Below the pieces are notes generated by a model. The model searched no databases. It was not told the origin of the DNA and saw only the letters and a program-made list of their open reading frames with translations. Below, one piece after another: positions 54,724 to 63,400 of a stretch of DNA of 64,000 bases (positions are counted from its first letter, which is position 1; each line of letters begins with the position of its first letter). Location: contig NZ_QGTG01000001.1 in NCBI RefSeq assembly GCF_003182155.1, positions 726,390-790,389 of the forward strand. The letters run 5' to 3'. Source of the DNA: Chitinophaga sp. S165. GTDB lineage: Bacteria; Bacteroidota; Bacteroidia; Chitinophagales; Chitinophagaceae. The translations under genes and the position numbers were made by a program.

Positions 54724-55278
54724 ATGACCTCAAAGCAAATTGTCTGGAGTGGCATTTACTATAACACCATCGAATATCTTCATCTTCAGTCAGATGTTGC
54801 TCATCATATACAAGGATATATTACCGGACTGGTGAATGATCAACCGCTTCATGTTGATTATAAAATCACTGCTAACCTTAATTGGGAAACTACCTCTGTG
54901 ATAATTAAGGCGCACGATCATATAGAAAAAGAGCTGCAGTTCACCAGGGAGAATAACAAATGGCACGATAAACAGGGAACTGTACATGAGATCTTTGATG
55001 CTTGTATAGATATTGATATTTCGCTTACACCGTTCACGAATACACTGGCAGTGAACAGGTTGTCCCTGATGATAGGTCAATCGCGGGAGATCACGGTTCT
55101 CTATTTTGATCTGCCCGCGATGGATGTCAAGCCCGTGAAACAGCGGTATACGAGATTGGCGGACAGACTTTACAGGTACGAGAGTTTATATTCAGGTTTC
55201 ACAGCGGAACTGGAGGTAGATAATGATGGACTCGTACTGGATTATCCGGAAATATGGTCACGGCAATGGCCGAAGTAA
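54724..55278 (+). CDS. Putative glycolipid-binding protein (DUF1089 type)
   Basis: A 184-residue cytoplasmic protein with the pattern of the glycolipid-binding family: IVWSGIYYNTIEYLHLQ at the start, VDYKITANLNWETTSVII, DIDISLTPFTNTLAVNRLSL, and C-terminal YESLYSGFTAELEVDNDGLVLDYPEIW. The family folds as a beta-barrel; its real ligand is poorly defined. It starts 30 bp after the permease, so co-transcription is possible. Confidence 0.85.
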   Translation: MTSKQIVWSGIYYNTIEYLHLQSDVAHHIQGYITGLVNDQPLHVDYKITANLNWETTSVIIKAHDHIEKELQFTRENNKWHDKQGTVHEIFDACIDIDISLTPFTNTLAVNRLSLMIGQSREITVLYFDLPAMDVKPVKQRYTRLADRLYRYESLYSGFTAELEVDNDGLVLDYPEIWSRQWPK

Positions 55279-55332
55279 TGACTGCTTTAGACGTTAATAA
55301 CGCCATTACCTATGTTATATTTCCGGGCATTG

Positions 55333-55533
55333 TCAGACCATTAACCATACAATACCCAACACAGTTACGAAGGTGGTTAAAATTCCAATCAGAACGTTAA
55401 GCTCGCTATCGTCAAATAATAGATCATTATATGACTTTCTAAACCCGGTAAAACACCACCGGACAAATGCTCCGGGAAATATAAGTATCACTCTCCAGAC
55501 GGCCTCCAGAATCATCTCCAATATTGTGTCCAT
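55333..55533 (-). CDS. Small membrane protein, function unknown
   Basis: A 66-residue protein with two membrane helices: MILEAVWRVILIFPGAFVRW (~7-26) and VLIGILTTFVTVLGIVWLMV (~47-66). A polar loop lies between (FTGFRKSYNDLLFDDSELN). The hairpin-like layout and clean start support a real gene. I recall similar short proteins in other Bacteroidota, without a function. It lies 25 bp after the last gene of the envelope operon in the same direction, so it may be its fourth member. Confidence 0.65.
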   Translation of the reverse strand: MDTILEMILEAVWRVILIFPGAFVRWCFTGFRKSYNDLLFDDSELNVLIGILTTFVTVLGIVWLMV

Positions 55534-55558
55534 GTCTTAAATCAACTGTCAATTCCAA

Positions 55559-56311
55559 TTATTGCAGGTCCGGAGAACCCACAAATATTTTATACTCATT
55601 ATACGCCGTTGTCGGCTTGAATTCACTGCCTTCTTTATAAAAGAATTTTGTGTTGTCGAACTGACTAGCCTCAGACTGAAGCGGCTTATAATTATTATAA
55701 TAACTCTGTACAATCGCATATTCCCCATACTCCGCCGGTGCTTCGGTATTTGCTCCGCCGGTTGATTCCATCAACATGGTCGTTTTAAGAACATATCTCA
55801 TTGACAGCAGATAGCCGGAAGACTTCTCAAAATCCATCTGCAATTCCTTGTAAGGACCGCCTTCTTTAAACCCGACCGTGATAGTTTTCAGCTTACCTTT
55901 TTCTGCAACAATACACCGGTTCACACCTGCCGTTTTCATTGAAACCCTCATCTGTTCCAGCGGATCAATGGCATTTTGAGACATGGATTTGGATAGATAC
56001 ATGATCTTGTCTTCCTTAAAGAGAGTAATAACATATTTCTCATTAGCTGTCATTTCAGTATTTGCCAGCTGATAGTAATATTTATTACCTGCGATCTCCA
56101 TATGCCCGTTCAATGAATCCAACAACTCTCCGGGACGCAATTCACTGGCATAGGTATACCTCACATCGAACGACAAAGGCTGTTTGTATACGCCCTGCAG
56201 AGCTTTCATTTCTACGAACAGTTTTGCCGTATCATTAACTTCCTGGGCAGATGCCTTGTGTAGCATTACGAGACTACACAAGGCTATAATACCGGTTCTC
56301 AACACATTCAT
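55559..56311 (-). CDS. Secreted protein of the three-gene envelope operon, unknown
   Basis: From ATG 56311 (MNVLRTGIIALCSLVMLHKASAQ) the product is 250 residues with a signal peptide; an in-frame start at 56365 would overlap the upstream gene. The body alternates strands in a LolA-like manner (LSFDVRYTYASE, LDSLNGHMEIAGNKYYYQL, KYVITLFKEDKIMYLSKS, KLKTITVGFKEGG). No catalytic motif is visible. A periplasmic carrier or half-barrel for a hydrophobic partner is possible, but only from general shape. It is the last of three packed genes (37 bp gap). Confidence 0.72.
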   Translation of the reverse strand: MNVLRTGIIALCSLVMLHKASAQEVNDTAKLFVEMKALQGVYKQPLSFDVRYTYASELRPGELLDSLNGHMEIAGNKYYYQLANTEMTANEKYVITLFKEDKIMYLSKSMSQNAIDPLEQMRVSMKTAGVNRCIVAEKGKLKTITVGFKEGGPYKELQMDFEKSSGYLLSMRYVLKTTMLMESTGGANTEAPAEYGEYAIVQSYYNNYKPLQSEASQFDNTKFFYKEGSEFKPTTAYNEYKIFVGSPDLQ

Positions 56312-56348
56312 TTCCTTTGATTTAATCTTTAGTACCGTCTTAAAGTTA

Positions 56349-57446
56349 CTATTTCGTATATACAAATTTCATCTGCCAATACTCTTCCCTGGAATTCTTC
56401 ACCCGCAACAGGTAACTTTTCCCTTCCTCCAGATTGAATTTTCTTTTTATTTCAAATGCCATCATATTGTCGCCTGGTTTTACATTCAGATCACCGGACG
56501 CGATCACGGTATTACCTGTTTCCAGACCTACCAATTCATATCTGACACTCTTGTCATTCACTTCATTGGTATAAGTGAAATGAACATTTCCCGTCACCGC
56601 TGCTACGGCGCCATCCAGTTCTTTTCTCAGCTGGATATGTGAGTTTTCTGCTACTACCTGTTTCACCAACGAAGACTTCAACCTGAATGTCCATACATCC
56701 GTTTGTGCGGCAAACGCTGATCCGTTTTTAGCAATAATGGTCCATGCATATTGTTTCCCGGTATCCAGCGATAATGCTGAAGACGGATAATTGGCGAAGA
56801 GATTGTTGGTTGACGGCAGCCTGTATACAGGCAGATTCTGTTGTACTGCTTCCACGGCAGATTGTCCATTCCTTACTTCTGTTAACAGTAACTCGTAATT
56901 CAGATTACTGAAGATACTTGCAGGAGATGGCGGCAACCAGGTGAACTGCGGATTGAATGTTTCAAGTATACTCTGATCGGCAGGAGTATTCAATAAAGGA
57001 GGTCCTACGGGAGCTACAGCGAACGGGCTACAATCTTCGGAGATCAGATCTCCGTTAGCAACACCCTGTACATAAAGGCTGTAACATGCCTGGTAATTAC
57101 CCACGGGCAACAGGCCATTCGGACTTCTGTCAGCCACGTTCGATAGATATTCATACTGAACAGGCGATACGTCGGCCACCTGCAATTGCTTCGCTCCTTT
57201 TGCCAGCGTGATGTTACGGGAAATACCGGTCAATACAGGCTGGTTAGTCTTGACATCTACCAGTCTCATAACCACTTTAACTGTTGCCGGAGCATCTGAT
57301 ACAGATACCAATACTATATTCCATAATTGAGCTTTTGCCAATACGCCTTCAGGAGGCACTTGCGCAGTCATGCTAACCTGTGCTTTGGCTTGCATACCAA
57401 AGAACAAAACAAGCAGTAACAGCTGGCATTTTTTCATTTTGATCAT
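56349..57446 (-). CDS. Secreted Ig/Fn3-like protein of the envelope operon
   Basis: A 365-residue protein with a signal peptide (MIKMKKCQLLLLVLFFGMQAKAQ). About three beta-sandwich segments follow: ~25-140 (VPPEGVLAKAQLWNIVLVSV, a complement-like start), ~150-255 in Fn3 style (LNTPADQSILETFNPQFTWLPP, NLNYELLLTEVRNGQS, YAWTIIAKNGS) and ~275-365. No sorting domain or OmpA domain is present, so it is probably periplasmic or held by a partner. It starts 2 nt after the barrel gene stop, so coupling is likely. I recognise the fold type but no named family. Confidence 0.75.
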   Translation of the reverse strand: MIKMKKCQLLLLVLFFGMQAKAQVSMTAQVPPEGVLAKAQLWNIVLVSVSDAPATVKVVMRLVDVKTNQPVLTGISRNITLAKGAKQLQVADVSPVQYEYLSNVADRSPNGLLPVGNYQACYSLYVQGVANGDLISEDCSPFAVAPVGPPLLNTPADQSILETFNPQFTWLPPSPASIFSNLNYELLLTEVRNGQSAVEAVQQNLPVYRLPSTNNLFANYPSSALSLDTGKQYAWTIIAKNGSAFAAQTDVWTFRLKSSLVKQVVAENSHIQLRKELDGAVAAVTGNVHFTYTNEVNDKSVRYELVGLETGNTVIASGDLNVKPGDNMMAFEIKRKFNLEEGKSYLLRVKNSREEYWQMKFVYTK

Positions 57447-57448
57447 GT

Positions 57449-59821
57449 TTAAAATGTCTTTGTATAGGTTAATCTTCCGTTATTACTGGATACCAGGCGC
57501 TTTTCCATACCCGGTATAAATGCTTTTTCTGCCATGAGTGCGATCTCTCCTAACTTTGGTATCGCGAGCCTTGCATTGCCCGAATAGCCGATCTGTGTGA
57601 GCTGATACACCGTTTGATAATTATATTTCATGCCTCCGCCTATTTCGAGCCATGACCTCATCTTATATTGCACGTTTCCGTCTGCTCCGTATAGGTTATA
57701 TTCAGGATTGGTGGCAAAAGATCCTCCACCGTTGATAGTGAATTTCCCGACAAAAACTGTTTGATTCAACAGCATATTCTTGCTGTTGAAATAGAGGAAA
57801 TTGCTATCGGTCTGTTTATTATAAAACTGCGTGTAGGAGAATACAGTACTCATCATAATCCCCCTGACGCTGTAGAAATGGCTTGCGGTCCCAACAAGAT
57901 TATAGAAAAGATTCTCTGTATAACTGTCGTCACTCAGCTTTGTGATCTGGGAGCTTGGGAAATAACCTACTGTCAGTACCGGCCATTTCTTCATCCGCAG
58001 GGTTGCCTGTATGCTCTTAAAGACAGTATTACTCTGATAGTTGGTCTGCTGGTAATTTGTCGTGAAATCATTCTTTTTAATACTTCCGCTGATGGTCAGC
58101 TGTTGTTTGAAGAATGGCTGATCTACACGAATGGACCATCCTGTTTGAGAAGATCCCGTGGTGAAGAGACTGAACGACTGGAAGTTAGCGCCCATCATCT
58201 TATACATACCATTGATCTTTGTACCTGTCTGCGGCCAGAATGAACTGAGCTTAACCGAATATGCTTCATTAGAGTGATCGTCCAGCTTTAACGCAGTAGC
58301 CAATGTACTGCTATGGTCCTCTACAGGTCTGGCATAAGTAGGCAATGAAGATTTAGCTGCCTCACCGATGATATAATTATTCTGGTCCAGCTGCCAGCGG
58401 CCTTCCAGTGAGAAGCCCATGATCCGCTGTTCAAGGTTGTCTGTGTTGTTGTTCCCTCCGGGAGTCGTATTAAAATTATACACCTGCTTCTTGCCGGTAT
58501 AGTACGTCATAATGATATTGTTGCCATCCCGCATTCCCAGTCCGAAACGGACGAGATTGAGATACTGCCTGGACCTGTTCGCGTTAGTAAAAAAGTCGCG
58601 GAAACGATAGTCTACGCGGCCGGTAGCAAAGCCCACATAATAGGAAGGATTATATTCTGCCTGTACGCCTAGTATACTGATGTTTTTGGCAGTAAGCTCT
58701 GAGTAGTCGACCAGCGTGCGGCCAATACCGACTGAGCGGATTGCCAGCAGATGTTTATATCCTTTAGGCAACATCGTATCTGGCAAATTTGCCTCTCTGA
58801 GATTCTCTGCCAGTTCCTTATTATTCTTACTACGTATCAGCACGTCCGCCAATGCACCCTTTCTGAAATTGTAGATATCTTCCTGTTTCTTATACAACGC
58901 CTGTAATTTCATCAGCTCCGCCTGCAGGGAATCCAGTTTTCTATCTGCATTTTCGTAGCGGGTCGTCAGTCGCTGTAAGGCTGAATCTGCGTCTTCTTTT
59001 TTCCCTTTCATACTTCCGGGCAACTCAAGCTTACCAAGTCCTCTCTTACCCATATGCAGATCGGGCATCTCCATTTCCGGATTGCCGAGGGCGTCCAGTG
59101 AGTCCCGGATCTTTCCGTAATAAGCCCGTTCCCTGGCTTCTACTAAACGTTGAAGGAAAGCGGGATCAGTTTTCCAGCCTTTTAGTCTATTGATCTCCAG
59201 TTGTTTGGCTTCCAGTTTTGCTCTGAGTTTTTCCAGTTCTTCCAGTTGTGCATATTTTCCGGCATCCCAACCTTTTGCACGCTGTAACATGGCATTTTTA
59301 AAATCCCGGCTGGTAAATTGCAAATTAGCATCTGTCAGATTTCTGAAAAGGGAGGAGTTCCCCATCCTGGTCGTAAAGTTCAGACGTATAGGATAACGGT
59401 CCTTATATGTCAGTTCCAGGCTGGTTTGCAGGGTATGCTGGTAAACGTCTTTTTGTACAAAAGGAGTATCGACATTGGATTGATAGAAAAGATCATACAT
59501 GACGTTCCCATGTACGGTAAGAAGAGGTGTACGCCTGGACGTTATTACCGGATACGGGGCATTTTTCTTACGCTCATAATAACCTATCACTGTATCATTG
59601 CCAACGGGCTTAAAAGGTACAACAAGAATTACAGGAGACTTATTATCTCCATTCACAAAGTAGTAGAGACTATCGCCGAACTGAGGATATTGTTGACCTT
59701 TTGGAAGCTTTATCTTCCACTTCCTGTAATAGTCAGACATCTGCATGTTTATTGCAGATTGACTATGTACATGGCACACAGTGAGTAATAAAGTGACTAA
59801 AAGGGATATTAAATATTTCAC
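57449..59821 (-). CDS. Outer-membrane barrel protein with periplasmic coiled coil
   Basis: About 790 residues from a GTG at 59821 (KYLISLLVTLLLTVCHVHSQ as signal peptide); an in-frame TTG at 59836 is the alternative. Residues ~25-155 form a beta-rich domain. Residues ~180-345 contain two charged coiled coils (LEELEKLRAKLEAKQLEI and RKLDSLQAELMKLQALYKKQ). From ~360 to the end is a barrel-like series of amphipathic strands (NPSYYVGFATGRVDYRF, WLEIGGGMKYNYQTVYQL) ending in a terminal phenylalanine, typical for outer-membrane proteins. No TonB box, plug or T9SS motif. The coiled coil before the barrel recalls a periplasmic stalk. It is first of three packed genes. Confidence 0.72.
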   Translation of the reverse strand: MKYLISLLVTLLLTVCHVHSQSAINMQMSDYYRKWKIKLPKGQQYPQFGDSLYYFVNGDNKSPVILVVPFKPVGNDTVIGYYERKKNAPYPVITSRRTPLLTVHGNVMYDLFYQSNVDTPFVQKDVYQHTLQTSLELTYKDRYPIRLNFTTRMGNSSLFRNLTDANLQFTSRDFKNAMLQRAKGWDAGKYAQLEELEKLRAKLEAKQLEINRLKGWKTDPAFLQRLVEARERAYYGKIRDSLDALGNPEMEMPDLHMGKRGLGKLELPGSMKGKKEDADSALQRLTTRYENADRKLDSLQAELMKLQALYKKQEDIYNFRKGALADVLIRSKNNKELAENLREANLPDTMLPKGYKHLLAIRSVGIGRTLVDYSELTAKNISILGVQAEYNPSYYVGFATGRVDYRFRDFFTNANRSRQYLNLVRFGLGMRDGNNIIMTYYTGKKQVYNFNTTPGGNNNTDNLEQRIMGFSLEGRWQLDQNNYIIGEAAKSSLPTYARPVEDHSSTLATALKLDDHSNEAYSVKLSSFWPQTGTKINGMYKMMGANFQSFSLFTTGSSQTGWSIRVDQPFFKQQLTISGSIKKNDFTTNYQQTNYQSNTVFKSIQATLRMKKWPVLTVGYFPSSQITKLSDDSYTENLFYNLVGTASHFYSVRGIMMSTVFSYTQFYNKQTDSNFLYFNSKNMLLNQTVFVGKFTINGGGSFATNPEYNLYGADGNVQYKMRSWLEIGGGMKYNYQTVYQLTQIGYSGNARLAIPKLGEIALMAEKAFIPGMEKRLVSSNNGRLTYTKTF

Positions 59822-60213
59822 GGTATAACAGATCAAACCACCTTCGGGCTAATAACTTCCTAAGAGACAAGGGAAACAGCATTTTGTCTTGATAGTAGTT
59901 TATTAATCAGGAAAGCAAACAATTATTTAAAGTAATTATTGCGAAAAGTGAGCAAACATAACAAGTCTCATCAATTGTGTCTTTGGTTCTAACAAAAATG
60001 GGGATAGAAGGATTTTCGCTACAGTATCTAACACGGAACTATCCAAAATTTTGTCCTAATAGCTGTATCGCAAACATAGGCATTTTTTAAAACATTTAAT
60101 CTTAAACGGATACTTTTTTATTCAAATAATTGCCTGAAGATCGCTTGGTTAGCAACAACACAGCAATACTCCGGTAGGTAAAAATCCCTACCTTTGCGCC
60201 CATAATTTACACT
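59822..60213. other. Divergent intergenic region, envelope operon and ywbE-like
   Basis: This AT-rich 390-bp gap separates divergent genes. Apart from the perfect -7 element for the ywbE-like gene, I see no gene and no strong hairpin. Confidence 0.45.
60189..60196 (+). promoter_or_regulatory. -7 element TACCTTTG of the ywbE-like gene
   Basis: A perfect TAnnTTTG match followed by CGCCC, 17 bp before the start codon. The -33 region is weak. The transcript leader would be about 10 nt. Confidence 0.6.
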
Positions 60214-60423
60214 ATGGACGGTCAGTACAGAAAAGATATATACCCGGGATTGGCAGTGGCGATCATTCTTAAAAAAGACCAGCGTAGCGGTACGCTCACG
60301 TATGGCATTGTTAAAAGTATCCTCACTTCCGCCCCTTACCATTCCCGGGGTATTAAAGTAAAACTGGAAGACGGCCAGATCGGCCGTGTAGCTGCCTTCG
60401 TTGATGACGAAGACCTGCTTTAA
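60214..60423 (+). CDS. ywbE: YwbE-family protein (DUF2196)
   Basis: A 69-residue protein that fits the whole YwbE pattern: YRKDIYPGLAVAIILKKDQRSGTLTYG, KSILTSAPYHSRGIKVKLEDGQIGRV. It is a single small KOW-like beta-barrel. The family is widespread, its function unknown, and its shape suggests RNA or ribosome binding. Its stop codon overlaps the stop of the convergent DUF4132 gene by 3 nt. Confidence 0.92.
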   Translation: MDGQYRKDIYPGLAVAIILKKDQRSGTLTYGIVKSILTSAPYHSRGIKVKLEDGQIGRVAAFVDDEDLL

Positions 60424-63400
60424 AACTTCAGTTGCTGCAAAATGGTCGGGTCCTGGATCTCTTTATCCCGTGCCAGCAGCAGAACTTTCGAGATCAGCTC
60501 GGCCGATTTCGGATCATCATCCGCAAACGGCAGGAACAACCTTCCCCGCTGCTGAGAATGTACCGGCAGAATAGACAGGTACCTGCCCGGCATCTGATGC
60601 ACCACCGCACTACCCAGATGCACACTGTATTCTCCATGATGCCCTGCAATCTTCGCATGTGTGCCACTCACCGTCACATTCTCCAGCTTGAATAGTCTCG
60701 CAGTTTCCCGCAGCAATGCCGTACGCATTTCAATGCTGGAATGACTGGTTTCAGGGTCTACACCGCCAACATGCGCTACACTCACCACAAGATCAATGTC
60801 TCTCATAACCTCACTGAAAATGCGTGGGTTAATATCTTCAAAAGCGACGTTATTATACGTTTTCAGATCATGAAAGATCACTTCTTCCAGTACCGGCGTT
60901 TCAACCTCTGCCGGTGTGAACCAGTTAGCCTGGGCATACATTTTGGCAACAAATCCCTCCTTATGGAACACCTTCTGTAATCCTTCTTCATAATCTACTT
61001 TCCAGCCCCTGGATTTCAATAAGGCCACTGTCTGTGAAGGTTGAACCTGATGCCCGGCATAACGGCGTGAAACAGCCTTATCCTGCAGTTCTTCAGCTAA
61101 TGGCAGATACAACTCCCTGAATACCTGTTTAAAGGGCTGCTGCAGTTGTTGGTCAAAGGCAGAACGTTGATAGTCACTCCACTCACCACTGGCATACAGA
61201 TCGGTACAGTGAGCGACCCTGATCAGCTCATCGTTCGTTGGTGTGGTCATCTTTCCATTTGCAGATGTCAGCTGACCACCGCTATAGAACCCATGTCCTT
61301 TTTTACCGATGAAAACAAGTTTCTGCAGGTGTTTTGAAATGACCGGATGGGTGAACAGGTTGCCGAGTTCCTCCAGCTGAAAGCCATCACCTCTTACCAT
61401 TGCATCTTCCAATGCCTTACGTGACCGGCGCAGTTGTTCCCGAAGCGTCTTTTTGAACTCGCTCAGTTCCAGCACCTTCTTATCCTTTTTATACTTTGCC
61501 GGCACACTTGCCAGTTTCTTATCGTTACGAAAGGCCACCACATCAGCCTCACCATCTTCGTTTATTACAAGACCGATCAATACATCGTCGTATTGCACCT
61601 GTGTCTCTTTCGACAGGATATCCCGCACCTGCTTTGTTTCCATTGCCCAGGTCAGCCTTACGGGATCAGCGTATCCGGCGTTCCTCGCCAGGTTTTCCAT
61701 TGCAATACGGATAGCCAGGCCCTCGCTTGTCTGTTTCTGTGCACCGAATTGTTTGCTTTCTTTTTTGAACTGCTGAATATATTCATACCGGGACAACACA
61801 TCTTTCTCCGCATTGGACTTATTGAGCGGAATGAGCCCATAAATACGCAGATAGTCCTGGTCGCGCTTCTCTTTTACCTTCTGTGCCACTTCTTTCAATT
61901 TCAGATCTCCAGTCATCACGTCGGCGTACAGCCTGGCCCTCCTGTGACCATTACCATCACTGACATACTTTGCAGCATCGTATACCTTTTGCCAGTGCTC
62001 CTGTCCGAGTTCTTTATAGGCTGTTTCGAACCAGTCCTTATCAACAGCTCCGTCCCTGAAGTCCTGAATATCAACAGCGGAATATCTTGCTATTTCACTT
62101 TCTGCTTCCGCATTATCTTCCCCGTAACCCGATGTTTTAGTATGCGCATGCATCCACCAGATGCCTGCATCCAATCCTTTCCAGTTAAGATATCTGCTGA
62201 TGAACTTCTGCCACTGTGGCGCATATACTGCCGCCTCGAGAAGTTGCGTATCAGATACTTTGAGTTTGCTGACGCATTCTTCAAATATCTCCTGTGTATC
62301 TGTTACCAGTGGATAGCAACGTTTCAGCAATGCACTGAACATTTGCTGTTTACTATATTCGTTTGAAGAATAAACATATCCCCTATGTAACGCCGTTTTT
62401 CCAAGCCCTGCCATGATGCTGACAAAACGTTGCACTCCTCCCAGCCATTGCAACTCCTGTACTAATCTTGTTACCGGTGTTGCAGAGTCGCCTCTTTTCA
62501 GTTCTATGTCAAGCAGGTGCTCACGTAAACGGTCAAACATAGGCGTCAAAAAGGGGTAAAGATCAAAGTAGTTGTTACTCTCTCCGGGTTTCTTTACAAA
62601 CGACAGTGTCCGTATATTGTCGCCAGACAACATGCCCCTGTACATTTCACTTTCAGAGATCACTCCCAGTTTAAATGCCCGGCAGAAGATACTCAACGGG
62701 GGAAGATGATGCACAATATTCTCTTCGAGACCTGTAAATTGACGCCAATGAAATAACTGCCAGCATTTCTCTACCAGGTGGTCGGGAAGCTTATGACTAT
62801 CTATCTTATCAAGGAACAGGTCTAGCAGGTTATTGCCCTGCCAGCCATCCTGCCAGCGGTAATAACGATCATCATCCTCGTCGTCGTCTTCGTCTTTATG
62901 ATATAAAACGTCATCGGGTAAAGCAGCAAAAATACGGGTGGTCGCCCCTATCAGAAAATCATCCTGCTCTTCAAAAGGATGAATAAATGATAATGCTCCT
63001 GTGATCCTCGTAAGCGGGTTGTACCATCTGTATTGAAGGTTGTCGTCCTGCATGCTATCCGGCACTAATTCATCCAACACCGGGATATATGGCAATGCAA
63101 ATGAGCTCTCTCTGTCAGTGGATATCGAATCCCGTTGCACCGCGATGATGTTTAAGAGGAACAGGTCCCTCGGCGCCAAACCCGACGACTGATACCACTC
63201 TTCCCACACTTCCGGTAATGGATGATCTTCGTACTCTTCGCGGGGTGACGCATATTTATGATGATACCCTTTCTTTGGCAGGAACATATTTCCCAACAAC
63301 ATGGCCGATCTTGTATTGTCATAGTTCACTGTCTCGTATTCATAGTCCTTATGGGCTATAAATAAATCATACAGCCCTTGCAGTGCGACCCTGATCGATT

